From: JAJYTL01 sp046705265
Lineage (GTDB): Bacteria; Pseudomonadota; Alphaproteobacteria; Ferrovibrionales; Ferrovibrionaceae
NCBI GenBank assembly: GCA_046705265.1
Contig: JBJKQL010000052.1
Span: 1 to 63,449 of the forward strand
Reading direction: 5' to 3'
DNA length: 63,449 bases
Part shown: one piece after another, positions 52,799 through 61,998 of the stretch
How positions within the stretch are numbered: position 1 is the first letter of the stretch
Layout: each line of letters begins with the position of its first letter
Notes under the pieces: model-generated
Told to the model about the DNA's origin: nothing
Seen by the model: the letters and a program-made list of their open reading frames with translations, nothing else
Database searches by the model: none
Made by a program: the position numbers and the translations under genes

Positions 52799-53785
52799 AT
52801 GAGCCCGGCGTCGTCAGGCGAGTTCGAGCGCATCGCCCGCTATTTTGCGCCGCTCGCCAAGGACTACGCGCTCGCCTTCAACCTTACCGATGACGCAGCG
52901 GTGATCCGGCCCGCATCCGGCGAGGAGATAGTCGTCACCACCGACTGTATGGTGGCTGGGATTCATTTCTTTGCTGGCGACCTGCCGGAACGGATTGCGC
53001 AAAAGTTGCTTCGCGTCAATCTTTCCGATCTTGCCGCGATGGGCGCGGTGCCGGCCGGCTATCTTCTCGCCGCTGCCTGGCCTGACGCCGTGGATGACGC
53101 TTGGCTCGCGCGTTTCGTTTCCGGCCTCGCGGAGGATCAGGCGCGCTTCAAGGTCGCGCTTATCGGTGGCGACACGGCGGCAACCCCAGGCGCGTTGACG
53201 CTTACGGTCACCGCTCTTGGCACCGTAAAGACTGGGTCGGCGCTTAAGCGTGGCGGCGCGAAGCGCGGTGACGGCATCTACGTCTCCGGTACCATTGGCG
53301 ATGCGTACCTTGGCCTGCAATGGCGGAAAGGAAAATTGCAGAGCCTCGACGCGGCGAGTGTCCGGCATTTCAGCGCGCGCCTCGAGCTGCCGGAACCGAG
53401 ACTTGCTCTTGGCGGCCGGCTTGTCGGCCTCGCTAACGCTGCGGTTGACATTTCGGATGGGCTTATCGCCGATCTCGGCCATATTTGCGAGGCCTCGAAT
53501 CTCGGTGCGGAGATCGCGGCATCACACGTGCCGCTTTCGTCGCCCGCGGCTGCGGCGGTGGCAGCCGCACCCGACCATCTGCCAGAGCTTCTTACGGGTG
53601 GTGACGATTACGAGCTTTGTTTTGCAGTGCCGGCCGAACGCGAGGCTGAAACCGTGGTGCTCTCAGGTGAGCTTGGTTTGCCGCTGACGCGGATCGGTCG
53701 GTTTCGCGCGGGCAGCGGGGTGACGGTTATGAGACCGGATGGAACGGCCTTCACCCTCGAGCGCACGGGTTACCGTCATTTCTGA
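52799..53785 (+). CDS. thiL: thiamine-monophosphate kinase
   Basis: Phosphorylates thiamine monophosphate to the active diphosphate. The PurM-like fold shows LTDDAAVI, TTDCMVAGIHFF, LLRVNLSDLAAMGAVPAGYL and ISDGLIADLGHICEAS. It has 328 residues from ATG 52799; an in-frame ATG at 52778 would overlap nusB by 17 bases. It ends the ribosome/riboflavin/nusB plus-strand run. Confidence 0.95.
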   Translation: MSPASSGEFERIARYFAPLAKDYALAFNLTDDAAVIRPASGEEIVVTTDCMVAGIHFFAGDLPERIAQKLLRVNLSDLAAMGAVPAGYLLAAAWPDAVDDAWLARFVSGLAEDQARFKVALIGGDTAATPGALTLTVTALGTVKTGSALKRGGAKRGDGIYVSGTIGDAYLGLQWRKGKLQSLDAASVRHFSARLELPEPRLALGGRLVGLANAAVDISDGLIADLGHICEASNLGAEIAASHVPLSSPAAAAVAAAPDHLPELLTGGDDYELCFAVPAEREAETVVLSGELGLPLTRIGRFRAGSGVTVMRPDGTAFTLERTGYRHF

Positions 53786-53893
53786 AGGCCTTTTGGTGCA
53801 TAGAAGCCATGCGGCCTTGGCAGTTGCAGGAAATGGGCCGGCGGTTGTGAACTGCAAAGAGAGATAGTGGGCACGTGTGCGGGTGTGATAACC

Positions 53894-54448
53894 ATGTTGG
53901 CGATGCGCTATACGGTACGGTTGACGGCAGAGCGCGATGCGAGCTGGATCAAGAGCCGGGTCGCCACCCGTAAGCCATCGTTTGACGGCTTGTTGGGCCT
54001 TTACCACCGTTCCTGTCTCTACGACCCTGCCGACCGCATTTATGCAGCCTTCTTCATTTGGACCGATGTACAGGCGATGAGACGATATCTTGCCGCCGAT
54101 CTGTTTCAGGAGGTGGTCACGACCTTCGGCCGGCCTAGAGTGCGCTGCTGGTCGCTGCTTCATTTCGGCCATGGCGCGGATTGCCGCAAACCGACCTTCG
54201 CATTGTGGGAACAAGACAAGGTGGAAACGAGCGAGTCTCTCCCATCGCTGCTTGATCGCGAGGCTACCGCTCATCGTCAACTGATCAGGCGGCAGAGTCT
54301 TTTTGCTCATGCGGTTATTCTCGATCCCGATCGCTGGGAAATTTCTCGTGTGAGCTTATGGGAGGGAGCCGGTCGAGCGCCCCCATCACAGGCTGATTGT
54401 ATACAGGATTTCAAGGTCTTGGCGGTAACCGAGCCGGCCCACTGCTGA
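53894..54448 (+). CDS. DUF4865-like protein, unknown function
   Basis: About 184 residues. The first half (MRYTVRLTAERDASWIKSRV; LYHRSCLYDPADRIYAAFFI; WTDVQAMRRYLAADLFQEVV) resembles the DUF4865 family, which has a ferredoxin-like fold and unknown function; the second half is less familiar. Start choice is uncertain: GTG 53867 has an AGAGAG site, but family proteins begin near MLAMRY, so I use ATG 53894. It follows thiL by 108 bases and may be a separate transcript. Confidence 0.62.
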   Translation: MLAMRYTVRLTAERDASWIKSRVATRKPSFDGLLGLYHRSCLYDPADRIYAAFFIWTDVQAMRRYLAADLFQEVVTTFGRPRVRCWSLLHFGHGADCRKPTFALWEQDKVETSESLPSLLDREATAHRQLIRRQSLFAHAVILDPDRWEISRVSLWEGAGRAPPSQADCIQDFKVLAVTEPAHC

Positions 54449-54553
54449 TTCGACTTCCACCCGGGCCGGCGCTTGCGCTAACCCTTTGCTAACTTCTGTC
54501 GGACAATAAATGAGTGAGACCCAACCTCTCGGCCGAACGGCGGGCAGGGAGCC

Positions 54554-55012
54554 GTGAAGCGCAAGGGTATAATCGTCGGTATCGTAGGCATTGTGCTCGC
54601 ACTCGCCGGGGGCGGTGCCTATGAAATGAAAGCTCACAAGAAGTCGGCCAAGATGGTGGCTGACGCGGCGCAAGCTGCGCTCGCGCGCAAGTCCTACCTC
54701 TTCTATGTGCCGATGAGGCCAATCGGCGTACCGGTCGTTTTCAACGGGCAAATCCGTTACTATCAATATGTCGGGCTCAGTATAGAGGTCGACAGCCGCA
54801 CCAACAAAGACCTTGTCGAATTGCGGATGCCGGTGTTGCGTGATGCATTTTTGCAAGCAGTCAACGACGCGCCCCCGGTGAGTCCAACGATTGCCGATAG
54901 CATCGACATCAAGGCGCTTCGCACACAACTCTTGCGCCAAGCTCGGCATGTCTTCGGCCCAGGCGTGGTACTCGCGGTGCTTATCACCAATAGCTTCCGC
55001 GTCGCCGCGTGA
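54554..55012 (+). CDS. FliL-like membrane-anchored protein
   Basis: A 152-residue protein with one N-terminal TM helix (GIIVGIVGIVLALAGGGAYE) and a periplasmic domain (FYVPMRPIGVPVVFNGQIRY; YQYVGLSIEVDS; ELRMPVLRDAFLQAVNDAPP) arranged like FliL, a stomatin-like protein of the flagellar motor. No flagellar genes are near, and similar orphans occur beside hppA in related genomes, so the role may be non-flagellar. GTG start with GGGAG upstream. Confidence 0.65.
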   Translation: MKRKGIIVGIVGIVLALAGGGAYEMKAHKKSAKMVADAAQAALARKSYLFYVPMRPIGVPVVFNGQIRYYQYVGLSIEVDSRTNKDLVELRMPVLRDAFLQAVNDAPPVSPTIADSIDIKALRTQLLRQARHVFGPGVVLAVLITNSFRVAA

Positions 55013-55475
55013 CTGGGGCGCATCTTTCCCGATCGCGACCTTTGCCGAGGCTGTTAACATACTGACGATACGAGAGACTTGTCGCTGACGCTTCAATTCG
55101 CGCTAGCCCGCGCCGTGGGGTTGGCCTCGAGAGCCTCGCGGCGGACGGCAGCGGCGTTCCTCGCGCCCCTTTTGCGATATGCTGCGTTTGCCGCGAGTTC
55201 TTCTAGCGTGATTGCTGTTCGATCCGGCATCGCCGATGGCGCCGCAAAGCGTCCTGTGGCCCTTGCTTCCCGGCAAAGGTCCACGGTACCGGCCGAAGCC
55301 AAGTCTTTTTCCCGTAAGTCCTTATAGTAATACATCTAACGTCAAGCCCGTGGGCAAAGATATGTTGCAGAGCCTATCCTTCTCTGGCATATAGCCGGGA
55401 CCTTCGTGGCGCCGCCCGCGCTTGCGAAAGGGAGATTGCACGTATTTTCCAGACGAACTCCAAGGAGTTTCGGTG
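55013..55475. other. 463-base region upstream of hppA
   Basis: No clear gene. An 80-residue minus-strand frame (55093-55335) and an opposing plus-strand frame (55079-55327) compete over the same bases; neither has a convincing ribosome site or known motif. The hppA promoter should lie near the right end. Confidence 0.4.
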
Positions 55476-57578
55476 ATGAATCTAGGTTTATGGTTCGCCA
55501 TCGCTTGCGGTGTCATCGCTTTGATCTACGGCATCGTGGCGGCTCGGTCGGTGCTCAATGCGGAACCCGGCAATGCACGCATGCAGGAGATCGCACATGC
55601 GGTGCAGGAGGGGGCGCAGGCCTATCTAAACCGGCAATATCGGACGGTGGCGATTGTCGGCGGCGTCATCTTTCTCATTCTCACCGGGTTGCTTGGCATC
55701 AAAGTGGGCATTGGCTATCTGATCGGCGCCATTCTTTCAGGCGCGGCCGGCTATATCGGCATGAATGTCTCGGTACGCGCCAACGTGCGCACGGCCGAAG
55801 GCGCGCGCAAGGGGTTGCCTCATGCACTCGGCATCGCCTTCCGCTCCGGCTCGGTGACCGGCATGCTGGTGGTCGGCCTCGCGCTGCTGGCCGTCTCGGT
55901 TTACTACGCAATTCTGCTCGCCGGATTTCACGCCACTGGCCGCGAGCTGACCGAACCCCTGGTCGCGCTCGGCTTCGGTGCTAGCCTGATCTCGATTTTC
56001 GCCCGGCTTGGCGGCGGCATCTTTACCAAGGGCGCCGATGTCGGCGCCGATCTCGTCGGCAAGGTGGAGGCCGGGATTCCTGAGGATGATCCGCGCAACC
56101 CGGCGGTAATCGCCGACAACGTCGGCGACAACGTGGGCGACTGCGCCGGCATGGCCGCCGATCTTTTCGAAACTTATGCCGTGACGTTGGTCGCGACCAT
56201 GGTTCTGGCGTCGATCTTCTTTGTCGCGACGCCTGCACTGCAGGCGACCATGATGCTCTTCCCGGTGGTTATCAGCGGCACCTGCATCGTCGCCTCAGTG
56301 ATCGGCACCGCGTTCGTCCGGCTCGGCCACAACGGCTATATTATGGGCGCGCTTTATAAGGGCTTTATCGCGACGGCGGCGATCTCGGCGCTGGTGCTGA
56401 TTCCGGTTACGCAGTGGATCATCGGACTCGAAAATTCGTTCACGGCCGGCACCACCGCCATGTCGGGCTGGGATCTTTATTTCTGCGGTCTTGCCGGGCT
56501 GGTCGTGACCGGCCTGATCGTCTGGATCACCGAATATTATACCGGCACCGACTATCGCCCGGTGCAGAGCATTGCCCGAGCCTCGACCACCGGTCATGCC
56601 ACCAACGTCATTCAGGGGCTTGCCGTCTCGATGGAGGCGACGGCGATCCCGGCTTTGATCATCGTCGTCGGAATCATCGTTACCTATCTTCTCGCCGGTT
56701 TGTTCGGCATCGCCATCGCGGTGACGACCATGCTCGCTCTGGCTGGCATGGTGGTGGCGATCGACGCTTTTGGCCCGGTAACCGACAACGCGGGCGGTAT
56801 CGCCGAAATGGCGAACCTGCCGCCGGAAGTCCGCACCATTACCGATGCGCTCGACGCCGTCGGCAACACCACCAAGGCCGTGACCAAGGGCTACGCCATC
56901 GCATCGGCCGGCCTCGGCGCCTTGGTGCTGTTTGCCGCTTATACCGAGGATCTGCAGTATTTTATTCATCACGGCATCCTCAAGATCGCGGCGGTGGATT
57001 TTACGCTGAGCAATCCTTACGTCGTGATCGGCCTTCTGCTCGGCGGACTGTTGCCCTATCTCTTCGCTGCGCTCGGCATGACCGCGGTTGGCCGCGCGGC
57101 AGGTTCGGTGGTCATTGAGGTTCGTCGGCAGTTCAAGGAGATTCCGGGCATCATGGAAGGCACCGGCCGGCCCGATTACAGTCGTGCGGTTGACCTGCTG
57201 ACCAAGGCCGCAATTCGCGAAATGATCGTGCCCTCGCTCCTGCCGGTGCTCTCGCCCGTGGTTCTTTATTTCGTGGTCCGTGCCATCGCCGGAAACTCGG
57301 CCGGCTTTGCTGCGGTTGGCGCCATGCTTCTCGGAGTCATCGTGAACGGCTTTTTCGTTGCTGTGTCGATGACGTCCGGTGGCGGTGCCTGGGACAACGC
57401 CAAGAAGTATATCGAAACCGGTAACTTCGGTGGCAAAGGCTCGGAGGCGCACAAGGCCGCTGTGACGGGTGATACCGTTGGCGATCCTTACAAGGACACC
57501 GCAGGTCCGGCGGTCAATCCGATGATCAAGATCACCAATATCGTGGCGTTATTGCTGCTTGCCATTCTTGCGCACTAG
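55476..57578 (+). CDS. hppA: K+-independent H+-translocating pyrophosphatase
   Basis: A 700-residue inner-membrane pump with about 16 helices that couples pyrophosphate hydrolysis to proton export. The catalytic acidic motifs are DVGADLVGKVEAGIPEDDPR and NPAVIADNVGDNVGDCAGMA; a second acid-rich motif is DAFGPVTDNAGGIAEMANLP. The diagnostic GNTTKAVTKGYAIASA has Lys where K+-dependent enzymes have Ala, so it should not need potassium. AAGGAG lies 9 bases before ATG 55476. A GTG at 55473 is an alternative. Confidence 0.96.
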   Translation: MNLGLWFAIACGVIALIYGIVAARSVLNAEPGNARMQEIAHAVQEGAQAYLNRQYRTVAIVGGVIFLILTGLLGIKVGIGYLIGAILSGAAGYIGMNVSVRANVRTAEGARKGLPHALGIAFRSGSVTGMLVVGLALLAVSVYYAILLAGFHATGRELTEPLVALGFGASLISIFARLGGGIFTKGADVGADLVGKVEAGIPEDDPRNPAVIADNVGDNVGDCAGMAADLFETYAVTLVATMVLASIFFVATPALQATMMLFPVVISGTCIVASVIGTAFVRLGHNGYIMGALYKGFIATAAISALVLIPVTQWIIGLENSFTAGTTAMSGWDLYFCGLAGLVVTGLIVWITEYYTGTDYRPVQSIARASTTGHATNVIQGLAVSMEATAIPALIIVVGIIVTYLLAGLFGIAIAVTTMLALAGMVVAIDAFGPVTDNAGGIAEMANLPPEVRTITDALDAVGNTTKAVTKGYAIASAGLGALVLFAAYTEDLQYFIHHGILKIAAVDFTLSNPYVVIGLLLGGLLPYLFAALGMTAVGRAAGSVVIEVRRQFKEIPGIMEGTGRPDYSRAVDLLTKAAIREMIVPSLLPVLSPVVLYFVVRAIAGNSAGFAAVGAMLLGVIVNGFFVAVSMTSGGGAWDNAKKYIETGNFGGKGSEAHKAAVTGDTVGDPYKDTAGPAVNPMIKITNIVALLLLAILAH

Positions 57579-57591
57579 GAACGGCGGTTCA

Positions 57592-57621
57592 GCAGCCGGT
57601 GGCAAGGCGACCACCGGCTGC
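57592..57621. terminator. hairpin between convergent hppA and bamE
   Basis: A perfect 11-bp stem, GCAGCCGGTGG (57592-57602) with CCACCGGCTGC (57611-57621), loop of eight, lies 13 bases after the hppA stop. It lacks a long T-run on either strand, so it may slow or end transcription only partly, from both sides. Confidence 0.55.
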
Positions 57622-57688
57622 CAATTTAGATTGGGAGGGCGAGAGCCGGCGCGATGAATAGCGGGTGGGGTCGCCTCCGCGGTAGGGA

Positions 57689-58174
57689 TTACGGACTGGA
57701 GGAGCTTGAGCTCTTGTTAAAGCGCCCGAGATTGCCGAGGAGTTGGTCGAAAAACGTGAGCCTGCGGCCGCGGGTCGGCGTAACATTGGGATCAGGTTCG
57801 ACGGTTCGGGCGTCCGTTAAGCCGTAGTCCTTGATACTGGCTACCTTGCCCTGTTTATTGAAGCGAATCGCGATCACCCGTTGCGCAATGACCTTTGGCT
57901 TGAAGATCGCTTCGGTCGCGGTTTCGTCGGATATGTAGTACCAAGTGTCGTTGTGCTGCGGGAAAGTCGCAACCGCCGAGGGCGTGCCGAGAAGTTGCCG
58001 CACTTGGCTTTGCGTCATCTCCCCAGTCTTAACCTGTTTAAGTTTTGTAGCTTCGAAGGCGTAACCTTGGTAATCGATGCGCGGGGCGCAAGCGGCGAGA
58101 ACCAAGGCGCAAACCGCGATGACTGTTATTGTGCGCAAGCGCCTCACCATTCGGGATCGCGCCAGCTTATCCAA
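57689..58174 (-). CDS. bamE: outer-membrane assembly lipoprotein BamE (SmpA/OmlA)
   Basis: A 161-residue lipoprotein of the BAM complex. The signal ends with VCALVLAAC (lipobox), and the domain shows YQGYAFEATKLKQVKTGEMT, QSQVRQLLGTPSAVATF, DTWYYISDETA and VIAIRFNKQGKVASI, the BamE pattern. The Ser-rich tail (KSSSSSSP) is unusual but short. It converges on hppA and is divergent from the cytochrome chaperone gene. Confidence 0.93.
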   Translation of the reverse strand: MDKLARSRMVRRLRTITVIAVCALVLAACAPRIDYQGYAFEATKLKQVKTGEMTQSQVRQLLGTPSAVATFPQHNDTWYYISDETATEAIFKPKVIAQRVIAIRFNKQGKVASIKDYGLTDARTVEPDPNVTPTRGRRLTFFDQLLGNLGRFNKSSSSSSP

Positions 58175-58310
58175 CTGGCGGCGAATCTGATCATTACTTA
58201 GAGAGTCGAATTAATGAACATCGCATCCAAGATCGAGTGCTGTCAATCATGAGGCGACATCCGCTGTTTGCGGCCTGCAGAGCGAGGCCCTCCGGGCTTC
58301 GCGGCCGGCG

Positions 58311-58916
58311 ATGAATATCCTTCAGCGCTTTCGGCGTCAATCGCCGGCTGATCCTGCGGGCCAGCTCTATCAGGCGCTGGTGGCGCAATCGCGCAGGCCC
58401 GAATTCTATACCGCTTGCGGCGTGCCGGACAGTTTGGACGGCCGCTTTGATCTTCTTGTGCTTCATGTCGTGCTGGTGTTGCGGCGGCTGAAGAGCGAGG
58501 GGGCGTCCGGTCGCGCGCTGGGTCAAGCGCTTTTCGACATCATGGTGACTGATTTCGACCGCGCTCTGCGTGAGCTCGGGGTCGGCGATGTTGGGGTCGC
58601 CAAGCGGATGAAGGCGATGATTTCGGCCTTCTATGGCCGGCTTGCGGCTTATGACGCCGCGCTAGCCGAGGAAAAGAAAAATTCCGCGGCACCGGGTCAT
58701 TCTGAGACCGAAAAAGGCCGCGCGCTTTGGGCCGCGCTTCGGCGCAACCTCTATGGCACGATCGCGGCCGACGCTGAGGCCTTTGGGCTTGACGCCATGT
58801 CGGACTACATCCGACGCGAGACTGAGGGGCTGGCACGCCAGGACGGCGCGGCACTGATTACCGGCATCATCCAATTTGGACCGCCCCCCGGGACCGACCG
58901 CGTGAACTCGATCTGA
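58311..58916 (+). CDS. ubiquinol-cytochrome c chaperone (CBP3-like)
   Basis: A 201-residue protein of the alphaproteobacterial/mitochondrial Cbp3 family, needed for assembly of cytochrome b in complex III. The characteristic parts are LYQALVAQSRRPEFYTACGV, DSLDGRFDLLVLHVVLVLRR, LFDIMVTDFDRALRELGVGD and VAKRMKAMISAFYGRL. It is divergent from bamE and precedes DUF177, a conserved order in Rhodospirillales and Rhizobiales. Confidence 0.92.
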   Translation: MNILQRFRRQSPADPAGQLYQALVAQSRRPEFYTACGVPDSLDGRFDLLVLHVVLVLRRLKSEGASGRALGQALFDIMVTDFDRALRELGVGDVGVAKRMKAMISAFYGRLAAYDAALAEEKKNSAAPGHSETEKGRALWAALRRNLYGTIAADAEAFGLDAMSDYIRRETEGLARQDGAALITGIIQFGPPPGTDRVNSI

Positions 58917-59101
58917 CCGCGGCCAGCGTCCGGGGTCTCCGAACCATCCAATTTGCCACCCGGTGCGGGAGTGTTGCTTGTTTAATCAAGAACTTAAGCA
59001 AGTGGGAAAAGCCGTTGACCCATCGCCATCTAGCCACTAAATTCCGCCGGTCAGAACGGCGGCGGCTCTGGCAAGCCGGTTGGCGCCGGAGACTCTGAGC
59101 G

Positions 59102-59653
59102 ATGATCCCGAAAGCTGTCGACACCCTATTTAGCCGAATGGTCGACGTGGCCGAGGAGGTTAATGCGCCGCTTCACCTCGCGGTCGAAGCGGATGCCATG
59201 GAGCGTGCCGGCTTGGCTGCGCGCTTCGGTCTGGTCTCCGTAAATTCGCTGACGGCATCGGCGGTATTGCAGCCCTTGGACGAGGGGATTGCGTTACGCG
59301 TCGAGTGGCGTGCCGAAGTGGTGCAGTCCTGCGTTGTCACCCTGGCGCCGGTCGAAGCTCATCTTGAAGGGGACTTTGATCTTATTTACATGTCGGAAGG
59401 GGGACCTTCCTCGATCAAGGGACGGCGCGACCTTCGACTGAGCCTCGGCGATCCGGATCCGCCCGAGCCCTTGATTGATGGCCGGATTGATGTTGGTGAG
59501 GCGCTGGCGGAACATCTCGGCCTTGCCCTCAATCCCTATCCGCGGGTACCAGGGGCCGAATGGGCGGTGGAGGCGGAGGGGGACGGCGGCGCTTTGGACG
59601 AGCCGTCAGAAACGCCGTTCGCGGTTCTGGCAAGTATGCGCACTAAAGGGTAA
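59102..59653 (+). CDS. DUF177 (YceD-like) protein
   Basis: A 183-residue protein upstream of rpmF, where DUF177/YceD genes are almost always found. In plants and some bacteria, relatives affect 23S rRNA processing. It lacks the two Cys pairs of E. coli YceD, as common in alphaproteobacteria. It contains LQPLDEGIALRVEWRAEVVQ, SCVVTLAPVEAHLEGDFDLI and HLGLALNPYPRVPGAEW. GGAG is just upstream of the ATG. Confidence 0.9.
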   Translation: MIPKAVDTLFSRMVDVAEEVNAPLHLAVEADAMERAGLAARFGLVSVNSLTASAVLQPLDEGIALRVEWRAEVVQSCVVTLAPVEAHLEGDFDLIYMSEGGPSSIKGRRDLRLSLGDPDPPEPLIDGRIDVGEALAEHLGLALNPYPRVPGAEWAVEAEGDGGALDEPSETPFAVLASMRTKG

Positions 59654-59712
59654 ACTCTCGCCCCGGGCGCAGAAGACGAAAGTATTGAGAAGAAAATAAC
59701 GAGGATTATCCA

Positions 59713-59898
59713 ATGGCCGTACCGAAGAAACGCACCAGCCGCTCGCGGCGTGACATGCGGCGTTCGCATCATGCTTTGCCCCAACCGGCGCGGGTCGAAT
59801 GCTCGAATTGCGGCGAGCCGAAGCCGCCTCATCACGTCTGTCCGGCCTGCGGCCATTATCGCGGGCGCGAGGTCGTCAAGGTCTCTGCTCCCAACTGA
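59713..59898 (+). CDS. rpmF: 50S ribosomal protein L32, zinc-ribbon form
   Basis: A 61-residue ribosomal protein beginning MAVPKKRTSRSRRDMRRSHH. The zinc ribbon is intact: CSNCGEPKPPHHVCPACGHY (two CxxC pairs). This is the zinc-binding paralogue type. GAGG precedes the ATG. It sits between DUF177 and plsX as usual. Confidence 0.97.
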   Translation: MAVPKKRTSRSRRDMRRSHHALPQPARVECSNCGEPKPPHHVCPACGHYRGREVVKVSAPN

Positions 59899-59908
59899 AA
59901 GTCCACAC

Positions 59909-60961
59909 GTGACGACGGCTCTTACCATCGCCCTCGACGGCATGGGTGGCGACCGGGCACCGGATATCGTGGTGGCCGGGGCGTTCGAAGCCCATGTCCG
60001 ATTTCCCGAGGTGCGCTTTCTTCTGTTCGGGGATCAGAACCGGCTGCAGCCGCTGATTGAGAAAATGCCCCGCCTCGCGGCTGCGGTTGAGATCCGCCAT
60101 ACCAGCGAAAAAGTCGGCGCCGAAGACCGGCCGAGCCAAGCACTCCGCCACGCCCGGCGGTCGAGCATGCGGCTCGCGATCGACTCGGTTGCCGCTGGCG
60201 AGGCATTGGGTGTGGTTTCCGCCGGCAATACTGGCGCGCTCATGGCGATGGCGAAGTTTGTGTTGAAGACCCTGCCGGGGATTGAAAGGCCGGCGATCGC
60301 GTCGCTGCTGCCCACTCTGCACGGCGAAACCGTTGTGTTGGACCTTGGCGCCAATATCGAGTGCACGGCTGACAACTTGGTACAGTTCGCGATTATGGGA
60401 GCGAATTTCGCCAACAAGGTTCTCGGTCGGCCGCGTCCGACGGTCGGTCTGATGAACGTCGGCGTGGAAGAACTCAAAGGCAACGAGGCGGTGCGTTCGG
60501 CGGCCGATATTCTGCGCAGCGCCCGTGGTCGCGGCTTCGAATTCATCGGCTTCATCGAGGGTGATGACATCGGCAAGGGTACGGTGGATGTCGTCGTCAC
60601 CGATGGGTTCACCGGTAATGTCGCGCTGAAGACCATCGAGGGCACGGCCAAGCTTTTCACCACGTTTCTATCCCAGGCCTTCCGCCGCTCGATCGCTTCG
60701 CAGCTTGGCTATCTTCTCGCGCGTCCGGCGCTCGCCGCGCTCAAGGCGCAATTCGATCCGCGCCAATATAATGGTGGCGTGTTGCTTGGTCTTAACGGCA
60801 TCGTAGTGAAGAGCCACGGCGGCACCGATGCCACCGGGTTCGCCGCCGCCGTCGCACTTGCCGTCGATCTCGCGGCAGAGAACATCACTGAAGCCTTGAT
60901 CGCCAATTTCAAGAGTTTCCAACCGAGCGTTACGGTGGAAGCCAAGGCCGCGCTCAGTTGA
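59909..60961 (+). CDS. plsX: phosphate acyltransferase PlsX
   Basis: Converts acyl-ACP to acyl-phosphate for phospholipid synthesis. Motifs: TIALDGMGGDRAPDIVVAGA, RPSQALRHARRSSMRLAID, VSAGNTGALMAMAKF, GANIECTADNLVQFAIMGAN and VVVTDGFTGNVALKTIEG. It has 350 residues from a GTG start; an in-frame extension through rpmF is a shadow. Its stop overlaps the fabH start (TTGA), a coupled pair. Confidence 0.95.
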   Translation: MTTALTIALDGMGGDRAPDIVVAGAFEAHVRFPEVRFLLFGDQNRLQPLIEKMPRLAAAVEIRHTSEKVGAEDRPSQALRHARRSSMRLAIDSVAAGEALGVVSAGNTGALMAMAKFVLKTLPGIERPAIASLLPTLHGETVVLDLGANIECTADNLVQFAIMGANFANKVLGRPRPTVGLMNVGVEELKGNEAVRSAADILRSARGRGFEFIGFIEGDDIGKGTVDVVVTDGFTGNVALKTIEGTAKLFTTFLSQAFRRSIASQLGYLLARPALAALKAQFDPRQYNGGVLLGLNGIVVKSHGGTDATGFAAAVALAVDLAAENITEALIANFKSFQPSVTVEAKAALS

Positions 60962-61938
60962 CGGCCGTCGTGCGCTCGGTGATCGTGGGGTGTGGTGGCT
61001 ATCTGCCCGAGCGTGTGTTGACCAATCGCGAGCTCGCAGAACGCATTGATACGTCGGACGAATGGATTGTCGCCCGTTCGGGCATCCGGGAACGGCGTAT
61101 TGCGGCCGAAGGCGAGACGACGTCGCAGCTTGCGCTCCGTGCTGCCGATCGGGCATTGAGGTCGGCCGGTCTCGCGGCGGATGCCGTCGATCTCATCGTC
61201 CTTGCAACCGCAACGCCGGATCTGACCTTTCCTGCCACGGCGACCCGCGTTCAGGCGGGGCTCGGCATCAAGAAGGGGCTTGCCTTTGATTTGCAAGCCG
61301 TTTGCTCCGGTTTCGTCTATGCCTTGGCTGTGGCAGATAATTTCATCCGTCTCGGCCAAGCGAGCTGCGCGCTCGTGATCGGCGCCGAAACCTTTTCCCG
61401 CATCCTCGATTGGACCGACCGGAGCACCTGCGTACTATTCGGCGACGGTGCCGGCGCGGTGGTGCTCAGAGCGGCTACAGGCCGGGGTGATAATTCGGAC
61501 CGCGGTATCCTTGCCACCAAGCTTCATGCAGACGGCTGCCAGCATGATCTCCTCTATGTGGATGGCGGGCCTTCGACCACCCAGACCACAGGACATCTGC
61601 GCATGAGCGGGCGTGAGGTCTTTCGCCATGCCGTCAGCAACCTTGCCGGCGCTATCGACGACGTTTTGACCGAAACCGGAGTTGCGCCAACCAATGTCGA
61701 TTGGCTGGTGCCTCATCAAGCGAACTTGCGTATCCTGGAGGCGACGGCAAAACGCGTCCAGATTCCTCGTGACCGGGTGGTCGTCACGATTGACCGCCAC
61801 GGCAATACCTCGGCGGCCTCGGTACCGCTTGCCTTAGCCGAGGCAGCGGATGATGGTCGCATCCGTGCCGGCCATCTGGTATTGATGGAGGCGATGGGCG
61901 GAGGTTTTACCTGGGGGGCGTGCCTTGTCCGCTGGTAG
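60958..61938 (+). CDS. fabH: beta-ketoacyl-ACP synthase III
   Basis: Starts fatty-acid synthesis by condensing acetyl-CoA with malonyl-ACP. The triad is visible: Cys116 in LQAVCSGFVYAL, His in WLVPHQANLRIL and Asn in DRHGNTSAASVP. The typical start GCGGYLPERVLTNRELAERI and DEWIVARSGIRERRI are present. The TTG start overlaps the plsX stop; GTG 60970 is an alternative. It has 326 residues. Confidence 0.96.
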   Translation: MTAVVRSVIVGCGGYLPERVLTNRELAERIDTSDEWIVARSGIRERRIAAEGETTSQLALRAADRALRSAGLAADAVDLIVLATATPDLTFPATATRVQAGLGIKKGLAFDLQAVCSGFVYALAVADNFIRLGQASCALVIGAETFSRILDWTDRSTCVLFGDGAGAVVLRAATGRGDNSDRGILATKLHADGCQHDLLYVDGGPSTTQTTGHLRMSGREVFRHAVSNLAGAIDDVLTETGVAPTNVDWLVPHQANLRILEATAKRVQIPRDRVVVTIDRHGNTSAASVPLALAEAADDGRIRAGHLVLMEAMGGGFTWGACLVRW

Positions 61939-61998
61939 GGGCGGTTGACGACCCCCAAGAGCCAAAGGTAGTTTCCAGCATTAGAGAAGGAGCTGACC

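Noticed and set aside
56295..57452. 385-residue minus-strand ORF inside hppA
   Set aside because: It is rich in His/Arg/Asp/Gly, as expected of the antisense of a GC-rich membrane-protein gene, and hppA is unambiguous.
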